Source: Nitrospirota bacterium (GTDB lineage Bacteria > Nitrospirota > Thermodesulfovibrionia > Thermodesulfovibrionales > JdFR-85). From it: a stretch of DNA of 52,870 bases. Shown piece by piece: positions 8,697-17,190 of the stretch. Within the stretch, counting starts at the first letter, position 1; each line of letters opens with the position of its first letter. The notes under the pieces were generated by a model that was not told the DNA's origin, did no database searches, and saw nothing but the letters and a program-made list of their open reading frames with translations. The stretch covers positions 1-52,870 of the forward strand of contig WFMM01000163.1 of the NCBI GenBank assembly GCA_015484595.1, given 5' to 3'. Made by a program: the position numbers and the translations under genes.

Positions 8697-9995
8697 CTAT
8701 TTCACCTCTTCCTCAAAACTACCTCGATCCTCCCTTGTTTTACTTGCTTCAAAGACATCAAAGATTTTTAGATCCTTGGTATAGTATTTTACTTTATATT
8801 TTGTTATGTTTGTAAGTCTTTTCAGAATATCATCAATCCTGTAACAGCTACTTAAAGCAGTTTCAAGATACATCTCCACATCTGTATTATGCTCTTGCAG
8901 TTCATCTCTTAGTAGAGCTATTGCACCAATTAGTACTTGAAGGGGTTGCCTGATTTCATGAGCCGCAGCTCCTGAAAGTTTCACTACCGCATCAAGCTTC
9001 TCTGCTGTTACATCCTTTAAAAGCACAATCTCCCATATCTCTTCAGGCTCCCGCTTTTCAATGAATGAAGAACTTACAGAAACTACTCGTTCACCTATTA
9101 CATATTCCTTAGGCTTTTGAAGAAATTCCTTTGCATTTTTGTAAGAAATACAGTCAATACAGTTTTTGCACTTTTTATCAGCCGTGCCATACTTTGAAAG
9201 TAACCAGCATCTGCAACAGTAAGAACCATATTCAGGACAATCGATTCCCTCCTGACAGCCAAAATTCTCCCAGCAGAAAGGGCCTTTGAATTCTCTATCA
9301 CTTCTGAAAATGGCCTTTCTCAGTTCGTTTTCATTTCTAAGAGAAAAGATCTCTTTGCCTAAAATAGTATCGTCAATCGAAAGTAAACTTTTCAGTGCGC
9401 TGTTTATATGAATTATTCTTCCGTCGTTGTCAAGGAAGAGCACCCCGTCAGAAATATTTTCAAGCACTGTCTCAAGCTCTCTCTTTTTTCTGTCAAGCTG
9501 TCTCTGTCGCTTTATCCTTTCGGTAACATCCCGAAACACCTCTATTCCGCCAGTTATCTCGCCTTTTTGTCCTTTTAAAGGAGAGGTCATCACCTCAACC
9601 ATGATCCTTTTACCGTCCTTTCTTTTAAGAGAAATAACCTCAGGACCATAGGTTCTTCCAAGTTGCATTGACTTCACTAATGGACACCTTTCCAGACACA
9701 GTAATTCACCTGTCTCATCGGTATGCTGTAAAATGTTATCATAGCAACTTTTACCTATAACCTCTTCAGCTTTGTAGCCGGTGATCTTTTCTGATGCTCT
9801 GTTCCAGAATAGAAACCTTCTGTCTCTGTCAGTAACATAAATACCTTCATTTGCTGAATTTAGGACAGCCTTTAAATAGGAGAGTTCGGCTTTTAAGTGA
9901 TTGACAAGCCTGTTTTTTTTGCGCATTAAAATAAAAAAATAATAGAAGGCACCAGTAGTAGCAGCCAAAAGGATAGAAAAAATTAACAGTTTCAT
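8697..9995 (-). CDS. PAS-PAS sensor protein with HisKA but no ATPase domain
   Basis: A 432-residue protein with one N-terminal membrane helix (3-23), a PAS/PAC domain (about 40-160) and a second PAS (about 170-330). A cysteine cluster of the 'two-CW' kind interrupts the second PAS (FCWENFGCQEGIDC, CCRCWLLSKYG, KKCKNCIDC). A HisKA H-box follows (AAHEIRQPLQ, His346). The protein ends 86 residues later with no N, G1, F or G2 box, so it lacks HATPase_c. It lies within the cbb3 operon, 3 nt before ccoG. It probably senses redox or metal and cannot phosphorylate itself; it may dock with another kinase. Confidence 0.85.
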   Translation of the reverse strand: MKLLIFSILLAATTGAFYYFFILMRKKNRLVNHLKAELSYLKAVLNSANEGIYVTDRDRRFLFWNRASEKITGYKAEEVIGKSCYDNILQHTDETGELLCLERCPLVKSMQLGRTYGPEVISLKRKDGKRIMVEVMTSPLKGQKGEITGGIEVFRDVTERIKRQRQLDRKKRELETVLENISDGVLFLDNDGRIIHINSALKSLLSIDDTILGKEIFSLRNENELRKAIFRSDREFKGPFCWENFGCQEGIDCPEYGSYCCRCWLLSKYGTADKKCKNCIDCISYKNAKEFLQKPKEYVIGERVVSVSSSFIEKREPEEIWEIVLLKDVTAEKLDAVVKLSGAAAHEIRQPLQVLIGAIALLRDELQEHNTDVEMYLETALSSCYRIDDILKRLTNITKYKVKYYTKDLKIFDVFEASKTREDRGSFEEEVK

Positions 9996-10051
9996 TTTAA
10001 ATTATTAGATCGCAAGGAGGCAGGTAAAACCTGCCTCCGGCACTTTAAAAG

Positions 10052-10525
10052 TCAAGGTGTCTTTCCGTATTCCCGCACAGAATCAATATATGCAAGGACC
10101 TTCCATATCCTGTCTCTACCAAGCTGTTGCTCAAAGGGTGGCATACCTCCTCCTCTTCCCTTGGCCACGGTTAAGTATTTCTTATCGTCCGTCTCACCAT
10201 ATTTAAGATGGCCTGTAAGGTCAGGACCTACCCCGCCTTTTAGGTTTTCACCATGACAGACGGCACAGTTTGCCATAAATATGCCTTTGCCCTCAGCTAT
10301 TGCCTTATCGTTGTGTTCATAGGGGTTTTCAGTGGGTACCTCCACTTTTGTTGCTTTGTGTTTTTTTACATCCTCTTCATAAACCTTGTAGTAGGACCAA
10401 CCACTAATCTGGGGAGTGTAACTGGCTATATACCAGACAAGCCAAATGATCACGCCTATATAAAATATAAGCCATCCCCTTGGTATCTTTTTATTTGATT
10501 CCTTGATGCCATCACATTCAGCCAT
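10052..10525 (-). CDS. ccoP: CcoP-like membrane-anchored cytochrome c (one haem)
   Basis: A 157-residue protein with an N-terminal membrane helix (17-37) and one cytochrome c domain (CAVCH at 87-91; axial Met probably in GRGGGMPPF). Canonical CcoP has two haem c domains (about 300 residues); this one has one. Its domain closely resembles the extra C-terminal domain of the adjacent CcoO (shared NPY, GGxGPxL, KGRxGGMPP, IWKVxxYI), so the missing haem seems to have been transferred to CcoO. It passes electrons from soluble cytochromes to the oxidase. GGAGGTGAAAGG precedes the ATG. Confidence 0.87.
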   Translation of the reverse strand: MAECDGIKESNKKIPRGWLIFYIGVIIWLVWYIASYTPQISGWSYYKVYEEDVKKHKATKVEVPTENPYEHNDKAIAEGKGIFMANCAVCHGENLKGGVGPDLTGHLKYGETDDKKYLTVAKGRGGGMPPFEQQLGRDRIWKVLAYIDSVREYGKTP

Positions 10526-10558
10526 CCTTTCACCTCCATCTTTAAAAAAATTCTAACC

Positions 10559-10604
10559 TCTAAATCTAAAATCTTAAATCTTAAATCTGAAATTTTAAAT
10601 CCCT
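10559..10604. repeat. AAATCT-type simple repeat in the cco operon
   Basis: This spacer between the CcoQ-like gene and the CcoP-like gene is a run of near-tandem units of 7-9 bases of the form taaatct, aaaatctt and aaatctga. The same kind of sequence fills the korA-korB spacer at 14591-14635. It has no coding potential. It lies between two co-transcribed genes, so it would be part of the mRNA. Confidence 0.7.
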
Positions 10605-10754
10605 TCATCCTTCATCGTCGTCCTTTAGCATCCTGTATTTAGGCTCTTCAACCTTTTTCTTCCGCTTTGGCCTGTAATAATGAAACATTATCCATATAAA
10701 TGTAAGAACAAGGGTAGCCCCAAATATCAGATAAGCCCATCCATTCCAGCCCAT
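10605..10754 (-). CDS. ccoQ: CcoQ-like small subunit of cbb3 oxidase
   Basis: A 49-residue protein with one membrane helix (AYLIFGATLVLTFIWIMFHYY) followed by a basic, then acidic, cytoplasmic tail (RPKRKKKVEE...KDDDEG). This is the size and layout of CcoQ, which stabilises the cbb3 complex. The start is the ATG that overlaps the ccoO stop (TGATG), with AGGAGA six bases upstream; an ATG 14 codons earlier lies inside ccoO and is less likely. The name rests on position between ccoO and ccoP and on topology, because CcoQ sequences are poorly conserved. Confidence 0.75.
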   Translation of the reverse strand: MGWNGWAYLIFGATLVLTFIWIMFHYYRPKRKKKVEEPKYRMLKDDDEG

Positions 10755-11725
10755 CACTTCTCCTGTAAAGACCTTATATAGGTGATTACCTTCCATATCT
10801 TATCAGTGCCAAGGGCATTCTGCCATGGAGGCATCCCACCAGGGCGTCCCTTGGATATGGTTGTAAAGAGGTCCTGGTCAGAGCTTCCATATTTCCATTC
10901 CCTGTCTCTCAGATTTGGACCAATACCACCTGTTGCGTCCTTTCCGTGGCAAGGGGCACAGTTGCCCTGAAAGATACTTTCACCCTCCTTTGCAGCCTCT
11001 GCATTTCCATCATAGGGGTTTTTCAATGTAGTTGCAGCCTCTGCGACCTGCGTAAGACCCCTTTGCTTAAGCCTTTTTACATCCCTTCCAAGCTTCTGTA
11101 GATAAGCCACAAGGGCATCCATCTCAGTAAGCTCACCCCTTAACTCAGGTGGCGTTACGGCATCTCTTGCCTGCTTTGCAGGATAATCAGGTGAGGTAAC
11201 CTTTGCCTTATAAGCCTCAATCTGTTTCTGAACCTCCTGCTTTGTATAACCATAGCCAAGCACAGAAACCTTTTTAAAGCTGTATGTGGTATCAAGCTTT
11301 CTCTTAGCAAGCCATGCATAGGACGGCATTATGGATTTTGGAAACATCTCCTGAGGGTTCTTAAAGTGCACATAATGCCAGGAATCAGGGTACTTGCCAC
11401 CAACCCTGTTCAGGTCAGGCCCTATGCGCCTTGAGCCCCAGAGAAAAGGTCTGTCGTAGGCAAACTCCTCTGGCTTTGAGTACTCTCCATAACGTGCCAC
11501 TTCAGTTCTCAATGGCCTGACAGTCTGTGTATGGCAGTTGTTACATCCCTCTCTGATATAAATATCCCTTCCTTCAAGCTCCACTGCAGTGTATGGCTTA
11601 ATGTAATCACTTACAGGCTGAGTTGAGGGAAGCATAAGGGGTAAAAACATGGTAACAAAAGTTCCTATGAGGATCACCACCACTGAAAGTATTGCAAATG
11701 TTATGGGTTTGTTCTCTATTGACAT
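10754..11725 (-). CDS. ccoO: cbb3 oxidase subunit CcoO with a fused extra cytochrome c domain
   Basis: A 323-residue protein. Residues 1-210 are CcoO: a membrane helix (8-31), a haem c site CNNCH (61-65), and the family segments [14 protein letters not shown] and PYDRPFLWG-like (here YDRPFLWG). Residues 235-323 form a second cytochrome c domain (CAPCH, 256-260) of the CcoP type. Typical CcoO has one haem and about 200-240 residues, so this is a CcoO-cytochrome c fusion. With the one-haem CcoP-like protein the complex still has three haems c. Its stop overlaps the ccoQ start. Confidence 0.92.
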   Translation of the reverse strand: MSIENKPITFAILSVVVILIGTFVTMFLPLMLPSTQPVSDYIKPYTAVELEGRDIYIREGCNNCHTQTVRPLRTEVARYGEYSKPEEFAYDRPFLWGSRRIGPDLNRVGGKYPDSWHYVHFKNPQEMFPKSIMPSYAWLAKRKLDTTYSFKKVSVLGYGYTKQEVQKQIEAYKAKVTSPDYPAKQARDAVTPPELRGELTEMDALVAYLQKLGRDVKRLKQRGLTQVAEAATTLKNPYDGNAEAAKEGESIFQGNCAPCHGKDATGGIGPNLRDREWKYGSSDQDLFTTISKGRPGGMPPWQNALGTDKIWKVITYIRSLQEK

Positions 11726-11739
11726 GGCACCCTCCTTTC

Positions 11740-13152
11740 TCAGACAGTCTGTGGCTCGGGTTCGGTAAGGGTTTCAGGCTCTTTACGCGCTGTCATCACA
11801 AGGTTGTAAGCAAAGACCAGAATACCCACAAAGTAAATCAGTCCGCCCACTAACCTGATTATCCAGTAAGGGTGCATTGCAGCCACTACCTCAACAAAGC
11901 TATAGGTCAGCGAACCATCTGGATTTGTGGCCTTCCACATTGCACCCTGCTGTATACCAGCAATCCAGAGTGTTACAGTATAAAGGAGCTGACCTATCAA
12001 TATAAGATAAAAATGCAGATTTGCAAGTTTTATGCTGTATATCTCCTTTTTGTTGTAAATCCTTGGAAACATGTAATAGATAGAGGCAGATATTATCATG
12101 GTCACCCATCCCATGGTGCCCATGTGCACATGACCTATTACCCAGTCTGTATAATGGAAAAAGGCGGTAAGGGTTCTCAGGCCCTGAGTTGGGCCCTGAA
12201 CGGTCTGCAGCCCATAAAAGGTTATGCCAAAGATAAAGAACTTGGTCAGATAGTTTGACCTCATCAGATCCCATCTTCCTCTTAATGTGTAATAACCATT
12301 GACCACAGAGCCCCAGGATGGTGCAATCAGAAAGATACTAAAGGCAATACCAACGGTCTGAATCCACTCAGGAAGTGGCGTGAGCATCAGGTGGTGTGCA
12401 CCTGTCCAGAGGTAACCAAAAACAAGTGACCAGAAAGAGATGATCGATAGCCTGTGGCTGTATATTGGAAGATTGGTGGATTTAGGCAGAAAGTAATAAA
12501 ACATGGCAAGTATTGGCACGGTAAACACAAAGCCCACTGCATTATGACCATACCACCACTCAACATTAGCATCGTTTGCCCCTGCATACAGTGAATAGGA
12601 TTTAAAAAGATTAACAGGAACCTCAAGGTTGTTCACTATGTACAGGACCGCTACGGTAACAGTCATTGCAATTATGTACCAGAGCGAGATATACATCTGT
12701 TTTTCCTTCCTTTTGATCAGGGTGGCAAAGACATTGATTGCAAATATAACCCACATGATGACTACCACCACATCAAGGGGCCATTCAAGCTCTGCGTATT
12801 CTTTGGATGTGTTCATTCCTGCAAAGAGACTCAATGCTGCAAGGGCAATCGCAATGTTAAACAGGTAAAGGTGGAACTTAGCAAGCCCGGGAAAGGCAAT
12901 CCTCGTCCTTGTAAGCCTCTGAAGCATATAGTAGGTACAGGCAAAGATACCCGCAAGCCCAAAACCAAAGGCAAGTCCATTGGTGTGAACCACCCTTAAC
13001 CTGCCAAAGGTCAACCAGGGGGTAATATTCAGCTTAGGCATCACCATCTCAGCTGCAAGCCAGAGCCCGACCAGAAGGCCAACGATCAACCAGAACATGG
13101 CTGAGTAGGCGAACCCCCTGACCACCGAGTAATCATAACCGTTTTCCCTCAT
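11740..13152 (-). CDS. ccoN: cbb3-type cytochrome c oxidase catalytic subunit I
   Basis: The integral membrane haem-copper subunit that reduces O2 to water with high affinity. The 470-residue protein has about 12 helices. Haem and CuB ligand regions are visible: [30 protein letters not shown] and [12 protein letters not shown]. The start is taken at the ATG of MRENGYDY, six bases after AGGAGG; the ATG two codons earlier would sit directly on that site. It begins 30 bases downstream of the Rrf2 regulator gene without a separate visible promoter, so the two are probably co-transcribed. Confidence 0.95.
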   Translation of the reverse strand: MRENGYDYSVVRGFAYSAMFWLIVGLLVGLWLAAEMVMPKLNITPWLTFGRLRVVHTNGLAFGFGLAGIFACTYYMLQRLTRTRIAFPGLAKFHLYLFNIAIALAALSLFAGMNTSKEYAELEWPLDVVVVIMWVIFAINVFATLIKRKEKQMYISLWYIIAMTVTVAVLYIVNNLEVPVNLFKSYSLYAGANDANVEWWYGHNAVGFVFTVPILAMFYYFLPKSTNLPIYSHRLSIISFWSLVFGYLWTGAHHLMLTPLPEWIQTVGIAFSIFLIAPSWGSVVNGYYTLRGRWDLMRSNYLTKFFIFGITFYGLQTVQGPTQGLRTLTAFFHYTDWVIGHVHMGTMGWVTMIISASIYYMFPRIYNKKEIYSIKLANLHFYLILIGQLLYTVTLWIAGIQQGAMWKATNPDGSLTYSFVEVVAAMHPYWIIRLVGGLIYFVGILVFAYNLVMTARKEPETLTEPEPQTV

Positions 13153-13182
13153 GCCCATCCTCCTTTAAAGATTCTTTTCCCC

Positions 13183-13590
13183 CTATGGGGTATTAAGGTT
13201 AATTAGGTCTTTAAGTGTATATCTTTTCAAGCTCTCTGCAAATATGTCCCTTAGTTCAACCCATATAGGATGAACACTGCACTGTGAAACCCTGTCGCAA
13301 CTGTTCTTGTCCACAACACAAATGTTCAAAGAAAGGGGACCTTCAATTGCCTCGATTATGTCAAGAAGGGAAATCTCGGAAGGCTCTCTTGTAAGGAAAT
13401 AACCACCCTTAACCCCCCTTTTCGATTTCACCAGCCCTGCCCTCTGGAGTTTCTGCATTATCTTTGCTGCAAAGGTCCTTGGAACGGATTGAGCCTCAGA
13501 AATGTCACCAACCACTGCAGATCCACTCTCACTTGCAGCAATATACAACATACACCTTATGGCGTAATCGGTCTCTCTGGTGATTTGCAC
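13183..13590 (-). CDS. Rrf2 family transcriptional regulator, probable Fe-S sensor
   Basis: A 135-residue winged-helix protein of the Rrf2/IscR/NsrR family. The N-terminus MQITRETDYAIRCMLYIA is diagnostic, and the wing KSKRGVKGGYFLTR is present. Three cysteines (91, 98, 104; spacing C-x6-C-x5-C) match the Fe-S ligands of IscR and NsrR, so it may sense Fe-S status, O2 or NO. The start is a GTG with GGGGGC upstream. It is the first gene of the cbb3 operon, and a 5-bp-arm inverted repeat overlaps its own -10 box, which suggests autoregulation and control of the oxidase. Confidence 0.9.
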   Translation of the reverse strand: MQITRETDYAIRCMLYIAASESGSAVVGDISEAQSVPRTFAAKIMQKLQRAGLVKSKRGVKGGYFLTREPSEISLLDIIEAIEGPLSLNICVVDKNSCDRVSQCSVHPIWVELRDIFAESLKRYTLKDLINLNTP

Positions 13591-13606
13591 TTCAAGCCCC
13601 CACTTT

Positions 13607-13643
13607 CAGGACTAATTTTATCCTGTTTTTAATTTACTGTCAA
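13607..13643 (-). promoter_or_regulatory. Sigma70 promoter of the rrf2-cco operon with overlapping operator
   Basis: On the minus strand a perfect -35 box TTGACA (13638-13643) is separated by 17 bases from TAAAAT (13615-13620). The -10 box lies inside an inverted repeat CAGGA-N9-TCCTG (13607-13611 and 13621-13625). The operator sits exactly over the -10 element and just upstream of a gene for an Rrf2 repressor, so it is a likely binding site for that protein. Confidence 0.75.
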
Positions 13644-13724
13644 ACCCTCTCTTTAGCAAATATTCTTTTTTAGGATTATTTTTCTCCTATTTTCTTCTTT
13701 TTGTGCATCTTTTTTAAGTTTCAT

Positions 13725-14576
13725 TCAGTAGAATTCCATTAAAAGCGATTCTACTGTCTCAACTTTCCCCTCTTTTCTGACGAGTGGTTCTTCCCTGATG
13801 ACAGGCACCCTGTCCTCAAAGGTGGGTCTTTGGTTTCTGTAAATAATTCCAGTTGGTATTCTGTCACCCCACTGAAGGGCTGTTTTAAAGGCCATCTCAC
13901 GGTCTTCTGGGTCGTAATCATCGGGCAGTCTGTAAACCCTTTCAGAGTACCACTGATAGGTATTTATCCTGTTAAAAGTAACGCAGGGCTGAAGGATGTC
14001 AAGAAGGGCAAAGCCCCTGTGTTTTATAGCCTCAATCATTAAATGCTTTAGATATTCCCTGTCGCCCGCATATCCTCTTGCCACAAAGCTACAATCAAGC
14101 GCCACAGCAAGTGCAATGGGGTTTAGTGGTTCTGACAGACTTCCAAAGGGCTGTGTCTTTGAGGGCATTCCTTCAAGTGATGTGGGTGATGCCTGCCCCT
14201 TCGTAAGTCCGTAAATCTGGTTGTTGTGCACAAAGAGCTTTACACCTATGTTTCTTCTTATTGCATGAATCAGGTGGTTTCCTCCCTCACCGTAGCAGTC
14301 ACCATCGCCTGCCACTGCAATCACATGCATCTCATGATTGGCAAGCCTTATACCTGTTGCTACGGGAAGTGTTCTTCCGTGAAGACCGTTGAAGGTATTG
14401 CATCTCATGTAATGTGGCAGTTTTCCTGCCTGCCCTATACCTGAGACAAGGGTAATCTCATGGGGTCTTATCTCTAATTCAGAAAGTGCATCCTTTACTG
14501 TCTCAAGTATTGAGAAGTTTCCACATCCAGGGCACCAGGCAGGCACCTGTCCTTTATAAAGCTCTCGGTCAATCAT
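13725..14576 (-). CDS. korB: 2-oxoacid:ferredoxin oxidoreductase, beta subunit
   Basis: The thiamine-diphosphate subunit that oxidatively decarboxylates a 2-oxoacid to an acyl-CoA and reduces ferredoxin. The 283-residue protein shows WCPGCGNFSIL at the N-terminus and the TPP-binding run AGDGDCYGEGGNH followed by NNQIYGLTKGQ. The C-terminal part (FNRINTYQWY) is typical of the KorB/PorB type in two-subunit enzymes. I take the ATG at 14576; an upstream TTG in frame is possible. It pairs with the alpha-gamma subunit at 14633-16342. 2-oxoglutarate is the likely substrate, but pyruvate cannot be excluded. Confidence 0.9.
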   Translation of the reverse strand: MIDRELYKGQVPAWCPGCGNFSILETVKDALSELEIRPHEITLVSGIGQAGKLPHYMRCNTFNGLHGRTLPVATGIRLANHEMHVIAVAGDGDCYGEGGNHLIHAIRRNIGVKLFVHNNQIYGLTKGQASPTSLEGMPSKTQPFGSLSEPLNPIALAVALDCSFVARGYAGDREYLKHLMIEAIKHRGFALLDILQPCVTFNRINTYQWYSERVYRLPDDYDPEDREMAFKTALQWGDRIPTGIIYRNQRPTFEDRVPVIREEPLVRKEGKVETVESLLMEFY

Positions 14577-14590
14577 ACACGCATCATTCC

Positions 14591-14635
14591 TCAAATCTGA
14601 AATCTAAAATCTGAAATCTTAAATCAGAAATCCTA
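14591..14635. repeat. AAATCT-type simple repeat between korA and korB
   Basis: Near-tandem 8-base units (aaatctga, aatctaaa, aaatctta) fill the spacer and run into the korA stop codon. The pattern matches 10559-10604. It would be transcribed as part of the kor mRNA, between the two subunit genes. Confidence 0.7.
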
Positions 14636-16342
14636 AATCCTTTTTGTAACCTCCTCTGTAAGTTCCTCTATCATAAAAGGACGGCCATCGTACTTCAGTA
14701 TGTGTTCATCAAAGCTTATACCTGTCTCAGCCCTGAAGTATCTTGAAAACTGGGCAGTAGCGTTTTGTTCAACCAAGATGGTCTTTTTGGCATTAACGAT
14801 TACTTTAAGAAATTCCCTGTCATCAGGAAAGGGATAGAGCTGGCTAAAGTGTAACATCCCAATAGAGTAAGTCCTGGAGAGCCTGTCCACCGCATCCCTT
14901 AAAAGGCCATAGGTCGAGCCCCACCCGATCAGCAGATACTCTGGTGACCCTGCACCGTAAAGCTCTGGTGGTGAAACCTCCTTTTTTAATGCATCCAGTT
15001 TTTTAAGCCTCTTTCTAACCATCCTTGTTCTTGTTTCAGAATCCTCTATAATGTGGCCATCTTCATCGTGCTCATCACTGTCGGTTACTACCACATGCTC
15101 AGCATCCCCTGGCACTGCAAGTGGCGATACTCCGTTTTCGGTGATCTGATGCCTTCTGTATTCCTTCAATCCTCTGAAATCCTCACCACGAATCCTGTAG
15201 TCCTTGTAATTAAGCCTCTTAAGATCAAGCCCTTCGTAACTCCACTGTGAGTCTGCAAGATACTGATCAGAAAGTATGAGGACCGGTATCTGGTACTTCT
15301 CTGCCAGTTCAAAGGCCCTGCTCGTAAGGTAAAATGCCTGCTCAGGGTTTCCAGGGGCAAAGACCACACGGGGAAACTCTCCATGTCCTGCATGAAGCAA
15401 AAACAAAAGGTCTGCCTGCTCTGTCCTTGTTGGAAGTCCAGTGGCAGGACCAGGCCTCTGAACCTCTGCAATCACTATGGGGGTCTCGGTCATTCCAGCA
15501 AGAGATAGCCCCTCAACCATGAGGGCAAAGCCACCACCAGAGGTTCCAGTCATTGCCCTCACGCCTGCAAAGGAGGCGCCAAGTGCCATGTTTATAGCTG
15601 ATATCTCATCCTCTGCCTGCTCAACCACTATCCCGAAATCCTTAGCCTTTGAGGCTATATAGATCATTATCCCGGTTGAAGGTGTCATGGGATAGGCAGA
15701 GTAAAATCTGCATCCACTTGCCACTGCAGAAAGCCCTATTGCCTGATTGCCATTTATAAGCATTCTTCCGCTTTCAGCTTTAAGGGGAACCGAGAAATTG
15801 CATTTCAGACATTTTGTTACGGCATAATCATAGCCTGCCCTTGAGGCCTCTATGTTCTTACTTATCACATCCTCGCCCTTTTTCTTAAAGGTCTCCTTGA
15901 TTATCTCCTCAAAGAGGTCAGGCTCCATCCCGAGCATACCAAGCACTGAAGCAGTTGCCACAGTGTTTGCCATTACTGTGGTTCCGGTCTTGTCCTTTGA
16001 TATACCTTCAAAGGGGACATGTAAAAAAGAGTCTCCATCAAAGGTCTTTTTTACAAAATCCTTGTCATAAACCACCATTCCGTGCTCACTCAGCCTTTCT
16101 GAGTGAATCTCAATACTTTCAAGATTGAGCGCAACCAGGAGGTCAATGGTCTTTTTCGATGAATGAATCGGCGTGTCAGAAAACCTTATCTGATAAAAGT
16201 TGTGCCCCCCTCTTATTCTTGACATGTAGTCCTGATGGCTAAACACATGAAAGCCTGCACGGGCAAAAACCTTTGAAAGCATCCCTCCGATGGTCTGTAT
16301 TCCCTGACCAGCCTCACCACCAATCAAAACCGTATAATCCAT
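14633..16342 (-). CDS. korA: 2-oxoacid:ferredoxin oxidoreductase, fused gamma-alpha subunit
   Basis: A 569-residue protein. Residues 1-180 are the gamma domain (GGEAGQGIQTIGGMLSK, SRIRGGHNFYQIRF). Residues 195-569 are the alpha domain (NGNQAIGLSAVASGCRFYSAYPMTPST, TGTSGGGFALMVEGLSLAGMTETP, GPATGLPTRTEQADL). It binds CoA and the 2-oxoacid and works with KorB; ferredoxin is the electron acceptor. This fused two-subunit layout is common in anaerobes that run a reductive or bidirectional TCA cycle. It starts 7 nt after the methyltransferase stop, without a clear ribosome binding site, so coupling is likely. Confidence 0.92.
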   Translation of the reverse strand: MDYTVLIGGEAGQGIQTIGGMLSKVFARAGFHVFSHQDYMSRIRGGHNFYQIRFSDTPIHSSKKTIDLLVALNLESIEIHSERLSEHGMVVYDKDFVKKTFDGDSFLHVPFEGISKDKTGTTVMANTVATASVLGMLGMEPDLFEEIIKETFKKKGEDVISKNIEASRAGYDYAVTKCLKCNFSVPLKAESGRMLINGNQAIGLSAVASGCRFYSAYPMTPSTGIMIYIASKAKDFGIVVEQAEDEISAINMALGASFAGVRAMTGTSGGGFALMVEGLSLAGMTETPIVIAEVQRPGPATGLPTRTEQADLLFLLHAGHGEFPRVVFAPGNPEQAFYLTSRAFELAEKYQIPVLILSDQYLADSQWSYEGLDLKRLNYKDYRIRGEDFRGLKEYRRHQITENGVSPLAVPGDAEHVVVTDSDEHDEDGHIIEDSETRTRMVRKRLKKLDALKKEVSPPELYGAGSPEYLLIGWGSTYGLLRDAVDRLSRTYSIGMLHFSQLYPFPDDREFLKVIVNAKKTILVEQNATAQFSRYFRAETGISFDEHILKYDGRPFMIEELTEEVTKRI

Positions 16343-16349
16343 ATATTGA

Positions 16350-16979
16350 CTATATCACATTTTCCATCAGTTTTCTACCCCTGAAAATCAATGTGAGGAA
16401 GGCTCCCTCAACATACTGGTGTATAAGCATCACATTGGAGGAAAGCTCTTTAATAACAAAGTCAAGGAATTCTCCTGGCTTTACGAGGTTAAGCTGAACA
16501 TCCCTTGTTTTTTGATGCCCAGTAAGGAGGTCAACTATCAGTACCCTGTCAGTAAGGCTATAGAGTTTTTTAAGAGAGCCCTTTAAAGTTTCGTCAATAC
16601 CTGCCACCCTTAAGTTAAAAACCCCGCAGGCAACCACTGCATCAAACCGCTCAGAGATTTCCTCTTCTTCAATATCAGTACAGATAAACCCTGCATCAGG
16701 GAACCGCTCCTTTGCCCTTTTTATTACAGCCTCGTTTATATCAATACCTGTGTAGTTAATTTTAAGCCCTTGCCTTTTCAGGTGTTCGTAAAGGTCTCCA
16801 AAGCCACAGCCAAAGTCAAGTAGGGTCCTAGGATTAATCTTTTTAAGGAGCTTTGTTATAGTCTGATAACGGGAGGTCTGTCCCTCTTTAGTCCATCTTA
16901 ATGCCTCAGGGGAGTGGCCAAACCTTTTGATGTGCAGGTTGTAGAACTCTATAAGTTCCCTTTTTCCAAGGCTATCCAT
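16350..16979 (-). CDS. Class I SAM-dependent methyltransferase
   Basis: A 209-residue Rossmann-fold methyltransferase: motif I LLDFGCGFGDLYEHL, an acidic residue closing strand 2 (YTGIDINE), and FDAVVACGVFNLR as the motif IV region. The substrate is not recognisable. The open frame continues upstream to 17063, but that part (reading MPVRVRPPAP) is tRNA-Leu sequence read as protein, so the start is the ATG at 16979 with GGAGG upstream. That GGAGG belongs to the 40-nt repeat at 16988-17027. The gene lies between tRNA-Leu and korA on the same strand. Confidence 0.8.
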   Translation of the reverse strand: MDSLGKRELIEFYNLHIKRFGHSPEALRWTKEGQTSRYQTITKLLKKINPRTLLDFGCGFGDLYEHLKRQGLKINYTGIDINEAVIKRAKERFPDAGFICTDIEEEEISERFDAVVACGVFNLRVAGIDETLKGSLKKLYSLTDRVLIVDLLTGHQKTRDVQLNLVKPGEFLDFVIKELSSNVMLIHQYVEGAFLTLIFRGRKLMENVI

Positions 16980-16987
16980 CAGAATGA

Positions 16988-17027
16988 ACCTCCCTGCGAC
17001 AAGCCGCAGGGCATCAGAAATCAAAAA
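16988..17027. repeat. 40-nt hairpin repeat, copy 1
   Basis: A 40-base unit consisting of a hairpin (CCCTGCG ... CGCAGGG around a short loop) followed by GCATCAGAAATCAAAAA. It matches 19171-19210 at 34 of 40 positions by eye, in the same orientation. It lies between the tRNA-Leu 3' end and the methyltransferase start, and its reverse complement provides the GGAGG ribosome binding site of that gene. Confidence 0.75.
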
Positions 17028-17033
17028 TTGAAG

Positions 17034-17121
17034 TGGTGCCGGAGGCCGGACTCGAACCGGCACGGAGCTATGCCCCGAGGGATTTTAAGTCCCTTGCGTC
17101 TACCAATTCCGCCACTCCGGC
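17034..17121 (-). tRNA. tRNA-Leu (anticodon UAA), CCA encoded
   Basis: The 88-nt minus-strand sequence folds as a class II (long variable arm) tRNA. The acceptor GCCGGAG pairs with CTCCGGC, the D-arm contains TGGTAGACGC, the anticodon stem GGGA-CTTAAAA-TCCC carries TAA, there is a long variable arm, and the T-arm is CCGGTTCGAGTCCGG. The terminal ACCA is encoded in the DNA. Confidence 0.97.
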
Positions 17122-17139
17122 AGTGCTGAAAAGCTATTG

Positions 17140-17169
17140 ATATTAAAATATTTTTTTCTGGTGTGTCAA
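17140..17169 (-). promoter_or_regulatory. Sigma70 promoter of tRNA-Leu
   Basis: On the minus strand a perfect -35 TTGACA (17164-17169) is followed after 18 bases by TAATAT (17140-17145), ending 18 bases before the mature tRNA 5' end. Distance and quality fit a tRNA promoter. It may also drive the methyltransferase and kor genes downstream. Confidence 0.7.
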
Positions 17170-17190
17170 GAGAGATAGGGTAATAAACCA

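Noticed and set aside
16980-17063. Upstream extension of the methyltransferase reading frame (MPVRVRPPAP...)
   Set aside because: It is the 3' end of tRNA-Leu and the hairpin repeat read as protein; the ATG at 16979 has its own ribosome binding site.
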